NCBI GenBank assembly: GCA_025359285.1
Contig: JANYGV010000170.1
Location: 1-36,220, forward strand
DNA: 36,220 nucleotides
Source: Burkholderiales bacterium
GTDB taxonomy: Bacteria; Pseudomonadota; Gammaproteobacteria; Burkholderiales; Usitatibacteraceae
Direction: 5' to 3'
In this document: piece by piece, positions 1 through 7,339 of the stretch
Layout of the letters: each line of letters begins with the position of its first letter
How positions within the stretch are numbered: the stretch's first letter is position 1
Position numbers and translations under genes: made by a program
Notes under the pieces: model-generated
Told to the model about the DNA's origin: nothing
Seen by the model: the letters and a program-made list of their open reading frames with translations, nothing else
Databases searched by the model: none

Positions 1-183
1 AACAGTGCCTACACCTCCATTAAAGGCAAGCAGCTCACTTGGCGGCCCGCGATTGTCGTGGATGCGCCCACGGTGCCGATTGCATGGGTGTGCGGCGGCA
101 AAAAACCGCCCGAGGGTATGACTGCGCAGGGACGTGATGAAACCACCCTGCCCGCCAATGTGCTGCCCGGCGGTTGCGGTTAA
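1..183 (+). CDS. Type IV pilin, C-terminal part only (cut by window edge)
   Basis: Frame 1 is open from the first base to a TAA at 181-183 and gives the last 60 residues of a protein. The tail has the layout of PilE/PilA-type major pilins: a beta strand ending LTWRPAIV, then PIAWVCG, a loop, and LPGGCG at the C-terminus. The two cysteines would form the disulfide that closes the pilin D-region. The N-terminal methylation signal and long helix lie outside the window. Such proteins polymerise into type IV pili used for adhesion, twitching and DNA uptake. An aldo/keto reductase starts 36 bases downstream with no visible functional link. The ORF track misses this fragment because it has no start codon. 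I am fairly sure of the pilin call but cannot say whether it is the major pilin or a paralogue. Confidence 0.82.
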   Translation, partial: NSAYTSIKGKQLTWRPAIVVDAPTVPIAWVCGGKKPPEGMTAQGRDETTLPANVLPGGCG

Positions 184-219
184 TCTGCCCGAAAAGTATT
201 TTTTGAATCGGGATCAAAC

Positions 220-1236
220 ATGAAATATTCATCACTGGGCAAATCCGCCCTCTCGGTTTCCCGCCTGTGCCTTGGCACCATGATGTTTGGCGATCAAACC
301 GATATGGCGGAGGCCGCGAATATTGTTGCGCATGCGCGTGAGCATGGCGTGAATTTTATCGATACCGCAGACGTCTATTCACTGGGTAAATCAGAATCGA
401 TGGTGGGCGAATTACTCAAACATGACCGCCACCATTGGGTGCTGGCGACCAAAGTCGGCAACAAGATGAGCGACCGCCCGAACGAGTCAAAATACGCTCG
501 TTCATGGGTATTGCGGGAATGTGAGGCCAGCTTGAAGCGCATGGCGACTGACAGCATCGATATTTATTACATGCATCGCGATTTCAACGGCATGGATTTA
601 GGCGAGTCCATGCGCGGCATCGAACAACTCTTGCGAGACGGTAAAATTCGCAGCTGGGGAATATCAAATTTTCGCGGTTGGCGCATCGCTGAAATGATGC
701 ATCTCGCGGCGCAACTCAACATGCCAGGCCCGGTCGTATGCCAGCCGTATTACAACCTCCTCAATCGACAGCCAGAGGTGGAGGTGCTTCCGGCCTGTAT
801 GCATTATGGCATCGGCGTGGTGCCGTATAGTCCGATCGCGCGCGGCGTGCTCACCGGCAAATATGCACCGGGCAACACCGCCCATTCCACTATTGACCCG
901 AATAGCCGGGCGGGTCGTGGCGACAAGCGCATCCTGGAAACCGAGTTTCGCGAAGAGTCATTGGCGATTGCGCAGACACTCAAAATTTATTGCGAAAAAA
1001 GCAATCGGCAATTGGCCCATTTCGCCACCGCTTGGGTGCTGGCGAACAAGGCCGTCAGTGCGGTGATTGCCGGGCCGCGGACATTGGCCCAATGGCAAGA
1101 TTATTTCGCATCCGTGGACACGGTAATTTCGGGCGACGACGAAGCGTTTATTGACTCGCTGGTGTCTGCCGGTCATCCTTCAACGCCCGGCTATAACGAT
1201 CCGGTTTACCCGCTGAATGGTCGCTTAGTTGGCTAG
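220..1236 (+). CDS. Aldo/keto reductase
   Basis: This 338-residue protein is a complete NADPH-dependent aldo/keto reductase with a (beta/alpha)8 barrel. The expected catalytic tetrad is visible: Asp48 and Tyr53 in FIDTADVYS, Lys78 in LATKVG and His119 in YYMHRD. The family signature WGISNF follows near residue 145, and the phosphate-binding end of the cofactor site is near SAVIAGPRT at about residue 280. It resembles the YajO/YghZ/Tas-type soluble reductases rather than the shorter AKR1 group. Such enzymes reduce aldehydes and ketones in the cytoplasm, and the substrate cannot be told from sequence. The ATG at 220 follows a GGGATC that may serve as ribosome binding site, and the homology starts at once (MKYSSLGKS). 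It is the last intact gene before the mobile-element region. Confidence 0.93.
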   Translation: MKYSSLGKSALSVSRLCLGTMMFGDQTDMAEAANIVAHAREHGVNFIDTADVYSLGKSESMVGELLKHDRHHWVLATKVGNKMSDRPNESKYARSWVLRECEASLKRMATDSIDIYYMHRDFNGMDLGESMRGIEQLLRDGKIRSWGISNFRGWRIAEMMHLAAQLNMPGPVVCQPYYNLLNRQPEVEVLPACMHYGIGVVPYSPIARGVLTGKYAPGNTAHSTIDPNSRAGRGDKRILETEFREESLAIAQTLKIYCEKSNRQLAHFATAWVLANKAVSAVIAGPRTLAQWQDYFASVDTVISGDDEAFIDSLVSAGHPSTPGYNDPVYPLNGRLVG

Positions 1237-1435
1237 AAGACCGCTAAAAGTGGGTACAGCAGATTAGCCAACCATGCTCGTGCCTCCAAAATAATACTCT
1301 TTATCCAGAACGGCGTTTAAGGCATTTTAGTCTGCTAATCCGCGCCGATAGGCGATCTATACATTTTTTCAAGCCTAGCGCACTGAGCAAATGGTCAGCC
1401 AGCCTTTTGTTTTACGCCCTGCCCGCAGATATCGC

Positions 1436-1926
1436 CTAGCCCAACCCCACGGCATAGCCGAAACTGAAATTGCCAAGGGACGCCAGCGACATGCCTGCAC
1501 TGGCATTGATACGGTAATGGGTGCCGGTAAGCTCGACGATTTGTGGAAAATATCGGGTCGTATATTGACCACGCAATCCGAATGACAGGCCACGCGACGA
1601 CCTCTCCAAGGGCGCAGCAACACCGCGGCAACGTAATACGGAACCGTCAAAACCTGCTGCCGACCCAAGGCGTCGCGCGTCACCAGCTGAATTTGTCCCG
1701 CACTGGTAATGGCGGGCACGTTTCGGATCTCAAACGGCCCCGCATTCAGGTCGAGGCGGGACTGCGAAATATCGTTAGTCAGCAAATCTGCCGGGGTCGG
1801 AATGCACGATTCGCCCAGCACGGTAGGTAATGCAAAGGTCACCATATCCGGACGGGTGGCAAAGTTGGTGCTGTAGCTAGGGCCGCTGAACCGGAAGCTG
1901 CGTGCGGAGAAAGTTGAAAGATCCTA
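1436..1926 (-). pseudogene. Fimbrial outer-membrane usher (FimD/PapC family) remnant
   Basis: On the minus strand an open frame reads FSARSFRFSGPSYSTNFATR, runs through PDMVTFALPT and GPFEIRNVPA, and ends near LTVPYYVAAVLL. This is the N-terminal domain to early barrel of a chaperone-usher outer-membrane usher. After about 1620 the homology jumps to another frame (LSFGLRGQYTTRYFPQIVEL, then GMSLASLGNFSFGYAVGLG) and hits a stop near 1436. The joint looks like a frameshift with an internal deletion, because usher sequence is missing between the two pieces. The 5' end is lost abruptly at about 1926, where a stop codon sits at the join to the IS91-family remnant. A whole usher is about 800 residues, so only about a fifth remains. 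No chaperone or fimbrial subunit gene is nearby. Confidence 0.75.
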
Positions 1927-1954
1927 CTTAAGATAAGCTTCGGTGCCGCTAAGA

Positions 1955-3111
1955 TGCGCGCTATCAGCACCGCCCACAGGTAATGCGCCTTAGAGCGCTT
2001 GGGTGGTGCTACAGGTTCAGTTGCGGGTGAGGCCGCGTTGCCCGGCACCACCACCCCAAGCGCGCCCTCGCCCGTGGCGGCTGGCTCGGTCTGCACCACG
2101 ACGTGCTTGGCCGGTTGTGCCGGTGTCGCCAGCGCCATCACCGCTGCTCTGAGCGGAGAGTTCGGCGCCAACACGCCAAAGTATCGATGCCGGTGCGTAC
2201 GCGGCGGTGGCACCAGCGCTGCAATGCGCTCTATCAGTTCCAGCGGTGTGAGATTCAGTTCGTCCACCCTGGCGCCACGCTTGTCACTGGTAGGCTCGCT
2301 GTGCTGCTTTGCGCAGCGGTACACCAGCTCAGCACCTTCTTTGCGCAGCCGCGCCATGGCAAAGGGTGGGCGGGCGCAGTAGCGCAGCAGCCGCTCCAGG
2401 GCTGCGCGGTCGTCTGCTTCAATGCAAACGCCTGCATCGACCGAGAACCCGCTGTGCTGGTAGGCCAGCATCTCTTTGGCATCAGCTTGCTCGATCAGGC
2501 CCCGGCCGACGAAGGCGCGCAGGATGCGGCGACGTAAATCGACCTGCACTTGGGCCACAGCGGTGGCATCGATAGCACTAGCCGGGTGAAAGACGATGCC
2601 CGGTAGTGAGGATTGGGCATCGGCCTCATCCACCACCGCCACTTCCTCAAACACCCCATCGACCACACAGACGTGGAAGTGCACATGCCCGACAGGCTGG
2701 AGCCGAAGCGGTGGATGAAGGCGATTGCGCCTATGTGCAGCGCCGCTTTATTCGACTCCCCCACCTGGGCCGCCCCAGGGCTGTTGGATTGCAGGCTTTG
2801 CGCAATCACCCGCAGGAAGATGCGCAGCACCATGTTCAGTACTCGCCCGTCACGCTGCATGAAGTAGCCCAGCCGCTTCGGCACCGACAGCACCCACTGG
2901 CGCACCGGCAGGCGGGGAAAAACATGATCGCAGAGGTGTGCCGCCGTCTCCACCATGCACCGGGTGTTGCACGAGGGGCAGACGCCGCGGCCCTTGCAGG
3001 AATAGGCCACAAAGTAGTCGTGCCCGCAGTCATCGCACCAGGCCCGGGCAAAGCCATGAGCGAAGATGCCGCATTCGAGGTCTTGTTGCCGCCGACCGAA
3101 AATCGGCAGGC
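1955..3111 (-). pseudogene. IS91-family transposase, truncated at both ends and frameshifted
   Basis: Reading right to left, the frame passes HGFARAWCDDCGHDYFVAYS and KGRGVCPSCNTRCMVETAAH, a zinc-binding cysteine cluster typical of IS91/ISCR rolling-circle transposases, and continues to FIHRFGSSL. The frame then breaks near 2690 and resumes in a different frame with HVHFHVCVVDG, the HUH metal-binding motif, and continues to AHYLWAVLIARI. The C-terminal part expected after that is replaced at about 1955 by unrelated sequence, and the N-terminus is cut near 3111 where the IS3-type fragment begins. The two ORF-track pieces (2495..3010 and 1839..2684) are therefore one broken gene. The element cannot be active by itself. 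Its high similarity to the family apart from the indel suggests recent decay (inference). Confidence 0.85.
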
Positions 3112-3372
3112 TGGGGGTGCGGCGTAAAACTTGGACTGTTTATGCCGCGATTCCAAGGCTCGCCCGGTATTCCAGGGGACTGAGTGAGCCCAGAGAGAGC
3201 TTAATGCGTTTTTCGCTATACCAACGGATATAAGAGTCCACGGTCTGTATGAATTGGTCAGTCGTAATGTCCTGCCAGTTCCGAGGATAGAACAGCTCTG
3301 TTTTCAATCGTCCGAAAAAGCCCTCACAGGCTGCGTTATCCGGTGAACACCCTTTACGCGACATCGAGCGTG
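3112..3372 (-). pseudogene. IS3-family (IS150-like) transposase, C-terminal fragment with probable IS end
   Basis: The frame 3140-3372 encodes RSMSRKGCSPDNAACEGFFG followed by a tail with YIRWYSEKRIKLSLGSLSP. This is the last third of an IS150-type OrfB integrase-like transposase, including the conserved E of the DDE triad (ACEGFFGR). A stop lies directly upstream at about 3373, so the first two thirds are gone. Downstream of the stop codon, the plus-strand sequence starting TGGGGGTGCGGCGTAAAACT at 3112 has the look of an IS3-family terminal repeat. I place the element edge there by inference, since the partner end is absent. It abuts the truncated IS91-family gene, suggesting it inserted into or recombined with it. 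Confidence 0.78.
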
Positions 3373-3583
3373 GTCAGCTCAGGAGCAAGGTGCTAAGCCG
3401 ATCGGCTTGATAGCGCACCACGCCCCTTGCGGCACACGCCGCCTGTGATCCCCAGCTCTTAGCAGCTAAGGGGTTGCGGGTGGCTTTTTTTGTTTTAATT
3501 AAGAGAGAAACGGGCTTCTAACCCTTATAGAACGGGCGCAAGCAGCTACTTGTTTAGTAGCAGTTAGGTGTCAAGAATGCAAT
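3373..3583. other. Non-coding stretch with palindromes between mobile-element fragments
   Basis: I see no gene here. It contains a perfect 14-base palindrome AAGCCGATCGGCTT (3395-3408). It also contains a CTTAGCAGCTAAG stem-loop flanked by CCCC and GGGG (about 3451-3473) and a T-rich tract. Between 3517 and 3570 lies a sequence bounded by TTCTAAC and GTTAGGT that weakly resembles an integron attC site. The stretch is probably a scar between an IS3-type fragment and a cassette-like ORF. Confidence 0.5.
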
Positions 3584-4060
3584 TCATCCCTGCGATCTCT
3601 GGCTGTCGAAGAACTCGCCATTCCTTTTGGTTGCATCATCAAGCTGCTCAATCAAACGAGCGGCAGCTAAACGAAGTTCAGACCAAGATGGGTGATTCAT
3701 TGCCCGCATGTGATCGCTTAGTAATGCGTCGTCTGGCAGTTCTTTGAGAAGCGTTGCTACCTGCGTTATCGCGTCTTTTTCAGACTGCGATAAATACTCG
3801 ACTGGCCCACTAACGAGCGAAGTTCCACCATCGAGAACATCGTGCTGGATTTCCCAAGCAACACTGAAGTTGCCCATGACCTCACATTGCTTGGCTGCGT
3901 CTAAAGTCAATACACCAACAGCTTTCATAAAGTAGAAGTAGCAGTTGTAAAACGACTCTTCCAAAGACATGGGTTCGTTGTTCGCTGCGGCTTTAGTTTC
4001 TTTCGATTCCATCAGCTCGGTCCATTCGAAGGGGGAAACATCACATTGCAAAGCGGACAA
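3584..4060 (-). CDS. Hypothetical protein, cassette-like orphan ORF
   Basis: This ORF encodes 158 residues from the TTG at 4060, or 142 from the ATG at 4012 (MESKETKAAANN). The second start looks more natural, but neither has a strong ribosome binding site. I do not recognise a named domain. The protein looks soluble and mostly helical, with an aromatic stretch (FYNCYFYFMKAVGV) near the N-terminus and a C-terminal helix rich in L, A and D. It has no signal peptide or membrane span. It sits alone between IS fragments and is followed within about 15 bases by ACCTAAC and a hairpin. That recalls genes carried in integron cassettes, but no integrase is present. The coding reading is supported by an uninterrupted frame with normal composition while its neighbours are decayed. 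Confidence 0.5.
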   Translation of the reverse strand: MSALQCDVSPFEWTELMESKETKAAANNEPMSLEESFYNCYFYFMKAVGVLTLDAAKQCEVMGNFSVAWEIQHDVLDGGTSLVSGPVEYLSQSEKDAITQVATLLKELPDDALLSDHMRAMNHPSWSELRLAAARLIEQLDDATKRNGEFFDSQRSQG

Positions 4061-4175
4061 ACCAACGGGTACAAAGGGATTGAGCCGGGAATCAACAATG
4101 GCGTGGGCCTACTACTTGGCGGATTGCCAGGGTGTGCTTGCTCCGGTGTGGAGTTGCTCCGTTTTCACGGACGGT

Positions 4176-5181
4176 TTAAAGGTTCTTGACCTCTTGGGTA
4201 TTTTCATTCAAATCGACTTGACGGTCGCAGTCAACTGGCAGCGCGGTTTGGGTATGCGTTGAGTTATCCGAGATGCCTTTCGATTGTTGTGTTGCAGCGC
4301 CTTTTTCGGTTTGCTCCTTTTTCTGTACGTTCAGCCGTTCAAAGTTAATCGGTGACATCTGACCAAGGCTTGAATGCCTCCTGCGCGGGTTGGTCCAAGC
4401 CTAAATCCAAGTGAAGATCGCCAGCCGGGCCTCGGTGTGCGTTTTCCAAACCCGGCGGTCAATCAGCTCACACGCCAGCGTCGCAAAGAAGCTCTCGGCC
4501 ATAGCGTTGTCCATAATGTTGATAGTGGGCATCGTCGGCCGTGCCCATGCTTGGCCTGACACCCATTTCTTTGCAGCGCTTGCCAAACGCCACGCTGGTG
4601 TACTGGCTGCCTTGGTCTGAGTGGTGAATTACCGATTCGGGCTTGCGCGTCAGCAAGGCCATGTTCAATGCAGCGATCACCAAATCAGCCGTCATATGGG
4701 CCCCAAACGCCCAGCCCACCACCTTGCGGCTGTAAACATCGGTGACTACTGCCAGGTAAAGAAAGCCTGCCCAGGTCGGCACGTAGGTCATGTCGGCCAC
4801 CCAGAGTTGGTTGACATCGGTGGCCACAAACTGGCGTTCGACCAAGTCCGGTGCTGGCCTTTGGCGTTTGTCACGCGTGGTAGTCACCACGTAACCGCGC
4901 CTGCGGCTGACACCGCGAATAGGGGCATGGCGCATGACGCTGGCGATTCGCTTGCGGCTGGCCACGACACCTTGGTCAACAAGTTCGGCACGGATGCGCG
5001 GCATGCCATAAGTGGCGTCACTCCTGGCATGGGCCGCTTCAATGTGCGCCAACAATATGACATTGGCCGTAACCCGCTTGCTCGGCGCGCGGCCCTGCCA
5101 GTCGTAGTAACCGCTGGTGGAGACTTTGAGGTGTTTGCACATGGCATGAACGGATAGTTCGGCCTGGTTGGCGGCAATCAA
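4176..5181 (-). pseudogene. IS3-family transposase OrfB, frameshifted and with an in-frame stop
   Basis: The first segment (from about 5181) has the HTH_21 region (KHLKVSTSGYYDWQGRAPS) and the integrase core, with catalytic Asp in WVADMTYVPT and a second Asp in IHHSDQGSQYTS. Near 4530 an insertion of about 13 bases breaks the frame (SMGTADDAHYQH). The gene resumes in another frame as MDNAMAESFFATLACELIDR, which carries the catalytic Glu. That frame is then stopped by TAG at 4401-4403 where a Glu codon is expected (FTWI, stop, AWTNPRRRHSSLGQ), and finally runs to 4176 with MSPINFERLN and a variable tail. Two independent lesions mean no full DDE transposase can be made. The three ORF-track pieces 4468..5181, 4401..4586 and 4176..4358 belong together. 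Confidence 0.87.
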
Positions 5182-5519
5182 GGTGTAAACGCTGTGGGCG
5201 TCTGCTCGCTTTTGCCTGCAAACCAGGCCGTAGGCTTTACCAATATATCCCTTTCCTGCTGAACCTGGCGACGCTTGCGGCGCAGCTCGATCAACTCTTG
5301 GCGCTCCGCGGCATTGAGCGGTAGCGACTGAGGGGTGGTGGCCGTGGGAGGCGCAGCTTCAGTAACTCTGGCGGCCCGAATCCAGCTCAATATGCTGGTT
5401 TCGTGACAACCGAATTCTTGGCTAACTCGCTGGGTCTGCGCCCAGACGCTACCAGTTCCAATCATTTGCTGGCGAAATTGTGCCGGATACGGCGGCTTGG
5501 GGTTGTACTGTCCTGGCAT
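5178..5519 (-). CDS. IS3-family transposase OrfA
   Basis: The 113-residue protein begins MPGQYNPKPPYPAQFRQQ and carries a helix-turn-helix (EFGCHETSILSWIRAA, about residues 34-50) that binds the IS ends. A leucine-rich coiled coil follows (AERQELIELRRKRRQVQQER) and is used for multimerisation with OrfB. Length and layout match transposase_8 / HTH_Tnp_1 OrfA proteins of the IS3 family. In intact members a -1 ribosomal frameshift near the orfA end makes the OrfAB transposase. Here orfB overlaps in a different frame as expected, but it is itself broken. The protein may still be made and could act as a repressor of related elements, which is inference. The start ATG at 5519 is preceded by AAGGAG, a good ribosome binding site. 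Confidence 0.87.
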   Translation of the reverse strand: MPGQYNPKPPYPAQFRQQMIGTGSVWAQTQRVSQEFGCHETSILSWIRAARVTEAAPPTATTPQSLPLNAAERQELIELRRKRRQVQQERDILVKPTAWFAGKSEQTPTAFTP

Positions 5520-5574
5520 CTTCGACTCCTTCTTGACTTAACGATAAGGTGTCCGTCAAATCGGGGCAATTCCA

Positions 5575-5663
5575 ACGGCGTGCCCGCCAAGGACGTGGCC
5601 AAGAACCTTGGCGTGTCCGTTCCTACGCTATACCGCTGGGTGCCAGCCTCGGCACAGGCTTAG
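5575..5663 (+). pseudogene. Serine recombinase (Tn3-type resolvase), C-terminal fragment
   Basis: The last 28 codons of the plus-strand frame read GVPAKDVAKNLGVSVPTLYR followed by WVPASAQA. This is the C-terminal helix-turn-helix DNA-binding domain of a TnpR-type serine resolvase. The catalytic N-terminal part is missing, because the IS3-family element ends right at the first residue of this fragment. The upstream codons in the ORF track (5403 onward) come from the IS, not the resolvase. The TAG stop (5661-5663) lies inside the 38-bp Tn3-family terminal repeat. It is therefore the inner end of a transposon arm in which the resolvase gene, not the transposase gene, abuts the repeat. Confidence 0.72.
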
Positions 5664-5696
5664 CGTACGATTTTTTCCGTTTTCTGAAGCGACCCC
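5659..5696 (-). repeat. 38-bp Tn3-family terminal inverted repeat
   Basis: The minus strand starts GGGGTCGCTTCAGAAAACGG at 5696 and ends TCGTACGCTAAG at 5659, exactly 38 bases. GGGG outside, a central AGAAAACGGAAAA and TAAG inside are the hallmarks of Tn21/Tn501/Tn1721-subgroup ends, where TnpA binds. The orientation places the transposon to the left (lower coordinates) and the target, a histidine kinase remnant, to the right. The first flanking bases are ACCGT. The partner end was not found in the window. Confidence 0.9.
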
Positions 5697-6075
5697 ACCG
5701 TGGGCAATTTACCAATCCGCCATTCCACCTGCCGGCCTGCAACACCTGCCATGCACTCCTGCATCGCGCTATTGACCAACGCGTTCAAGTCAATTTGGCG
5801 GGGAGCCAACTCTGCAGGGCCCACTGGTGACCAGCCACGCAACGCTTCAATTAGCCGCTCATTTTTGCCGATGCGGTAACGATCCTGGTTAAATACTTTT
5901 CGTCGTCGTCCGCCGTTTCTCCGGATCGTTCGAGCGCGAGTTGCGCAAAGCCGTCCACATGACGCCGCGGCGCCTGTAAGTCATGGACGAACTTAGATAC
6001 GAACGCTTGCAGCTCCCTGCGCGGGCGCTCCTCACCGTCTCTCACGCTCGCTTCCAACTTGGCCGCTCAGCACAA
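5697..6075 (-). pseudogene. Sensor histidine kinase remnant (dimerisation domain)
   Basis: Minus-strand frame 5851-6057 reads ELQAFVSKFVHDLQAPRRHV, then DGFAQLALERSG and LTRIVTASAKM. This is a HisKA dimerisation and phosphoacceptor domain like those of phytochrome-type kinases (consensus SHDLRAPLRHIDGF). The His of VHDLQAP would be the phosphorylated residue. After a stop at about 5851 the homology continues in another frame: ERLIEALRGWSPVGPAELAP, then RQIDLNALVNSAMQE. A frameshift near 5857-5865 explains this. The ATPase domain is missing because the Tn3-family terminal repeat cuts the gene at 5697. The N-terminal sensor part is also missing, with a TGA in frame near 6070. Dead gene. Confidence 0.72.
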
Positions 6076-6085
6076 ATTCTGCAAG

Positions 6086-6415
6086 CTAGTGTGTCGCTCG
6101 TGGCTGGCCACCGATCGCGTGATCGATGATTAGCAACCCAGCACCAGACTCATGAATCAATGTCGATGCGTTGCCGAAAGTAATCGTGATGCCTTGTGCC
6201 GGATAACCGAGCGCCACCAGTCGGCACAACAGATTGTTAGCGTGATCAATATCCGATGACAGCACCGCCACTTTCGGAAATTTTAGGTTGATATTCATTT
6301 TTGGGAAGGACCAAAACTTGTGTGCCGCATATGCGAATTCTTTTTCAGAGGGTAAAGTTTTGTTGCCCATCGGACTAGCAGGCGTGAGGAACGTCAACCC
6401 AACATCCATAGCCAT
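6086..6415 (-). pseudogene. Probable receiver-domain (response regulator) remnant
   Basis: The 109-residue ORF has a segment from about residue 46, PKVAVLSSDIDHANNLLCRL, then VALGYPAQ and GAGLLIIDHAIGG. This resembles the first half of a response-regulator receiver domain: beta1, the acidic pair replaced by SSD, helix 1, and the beta3 strand LLIID with its phosphoacceptor-like Asp. It stops about ten residues after that Asp, so helix 3 onward is missing, and the first 40 residues look unrelated. A start at 6298 (MNINLKFP) may be the original one. It lies just upstream of the histidine kinase remnant on the same strand, which supports a decayed two-component pair. Moderate to low certainty. 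Confidence 0.45.
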
Positions 6416-6819
6416 TAGTACGTAGCATCCCCGCGCCAGAGCAGAAGTGTTAGGGAAACAAACACCCCTTTTGTGAACAAATGCAAAATCGCCTTAAACG
6501 CGCCTTATCCACATGAGCTCTGCAATAATGCGATGCGCTATCGAGCCTGCAAACGAAGTAGCTGTCAGGCAACGTCAGGCGTGGCCGCGTGCTCGGGTTG
6601 TTTTTTTTAGGGAGCGCTTAGCGGCATTTGTTGAACCACGCAGCAGCATTTAGGCGGCAATGGAATACGCCAGCCGTACGGCATCTAGCGCATGCGGCAC
6701 GACACGTTGCTAGCTCGTGCCGGGCCGATGCAGGTTTATCTGGTGTCAGCGTTATTGATCAACGCTGGTGGCGTAATTTTCTGCGCAGATTGCCATAGTT
6801 GCCGTAGTTGCCGTTGCGT
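6416..6819. other. Intergenic region with two stem-loops, no gene
   Basis: No supported ORF lies in these 404 bases. I see an 8-base-arm inverted repeat CGGCACGA / TCGTGCCG (6695-6722), a 7-base-arm repeat CAGCGTT / AACGCTG with loop ATTGATC (6747-6767), and a short 9-base tandem GCCATAGTT GCCGTAGTT (6792-6809). They lie just downstream of the minus-strand cupin gene. Neither hairpin has a clear U-tract on the minus strand. A T8 run sits at about 6601. Confidence 0.5.
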
Positions 6820-7221
6820 CTACTTCACATAGTCGTAAAGGGGTTTGCCCTTATCAACGATATGTACCGTAAACAGTTTTAGCGATTTGTCACCGACCAC
6901 TTTGTATCCACCGTGAACCACATCACGCAAATTCAGAATCGGTGCGCCCGTTTCGAGCATCATGGGCTCTTTGCCTGGGTACTGTACTTTCGCGCCCTGC
7001 AAAATATACCCGCTCTCAACGCCATGATGGGTGTGCCGCTGAACCTCGTCTCCGGGTTTGAATTCCAGGGTTGAACTGATCACCTCCATACCGGGCGCGC
7101 CAGACAAATCGGCGCGCTTCATTTCCGAACGCGCTGGCGAATCTTGCGCTGTCGCAGATAACAGTCCGACAAACATCGCGCCACATACTGCACTTTTTAA
7201 AACAATTCTGATGGGACGCAT
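6820..7221 (-). CDS. Exported cupin-domain protein
   Basis: This 133-residue protein has an N-terminal signal sequence (hydrophobic VLKSAVCGAMFVGLLSATA, likely cleaved after the ATAQ region near residue 25) and a single cupin barrel. Cupin motif 1 is intact, with His63, His65 and Glu69 in HTHHGVESGYILQG. Motif 2 gives His103 in LRDVVHGGYK. These four residues would bind a divalent metal. Small periplasmic cupins of this type are common in proteobacteria. Their ligands or reactions are mostly unknown, so no specific activity is claimed. The ATG at 7221 is preceded on the minus strand by GAGGAG, a strong ribosome binding site. It is a single gene flanked by non-coding sequence on both sides. 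Confidence 0.88.
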   Translation of the reverse strand: MRPIRIVLKSAVCGAMFVGLLSATAQDSPARSEMKRADLSGAPGMEVISSTLEFKPGDEVQRHTHHGVESGYILQGAKVQYPGKEPMMLETGAPILNLRDVVHGGYKVVGDKSLKLFTVHIVDKGKPLYDYVK

Positions 7222-7339
7222 ATCATTTCTCCTCAGCTGTTATGTGCGAATATATCTGCCAATACTGCGGTTCAAAACCGCCTAATAATCTTGCGCGTAA
7301 AGAATGAAGATGGCCATGCGCGAGGTCAATAGCATCAAA

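Larger units (their letters stand above)
4149..5574 (-). mobile_element. IS3-family insertion sequence, both ends present, defective
   Basis: The element is about 1426 bp. Its right edge (minus-strand reading) starts TGGAATTGCCCCGATTTGAC at 5574. Its left edge on the plus strand starts TGGAGTTGCTCCGTTTTCAC at 4149. These match at most positions and form imperfect terminal inverted repeats with TG...CA tips, as expected for the IS3 family. Between them lie orfA (5178-5519) and a broken orfB (4176-5181). The flanking trinucleotides (GTG on the left, ACG on the right) do not match, so no target duplication is visible. That suggests deletion or recombination beside the element after insertion. 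On its right it directly abuts the tail of a serine resolvase gene. Confidence 0.82.

Noticed and set aside
1999-3127. Several plus-strand ORFs (1999..2382, 2103..2537, 2606..3127 and others)
   Set aside because: They lie antisense to the IS91-family transposase and have no homology or start signals; they are shadows of its high-GC coding sequence.
3517-3570. A certain integron attC site
   Set aside because: The second core and arm symmetry do not fit a canonical attC, so it is kept only as a weak finding and not as a feature.
4621-5157. Plus-strand ORF of 178 residues
   Set aside because: It is antisense to the orfB of the IS3-family element and reads like a mirror of its coding frame.
5403-5663. 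Whole 86-residue ORF as one gene
   Set aside because: Only the last 28 codons match a resolvase; the earlier part is antisense to orfA and the IS end.
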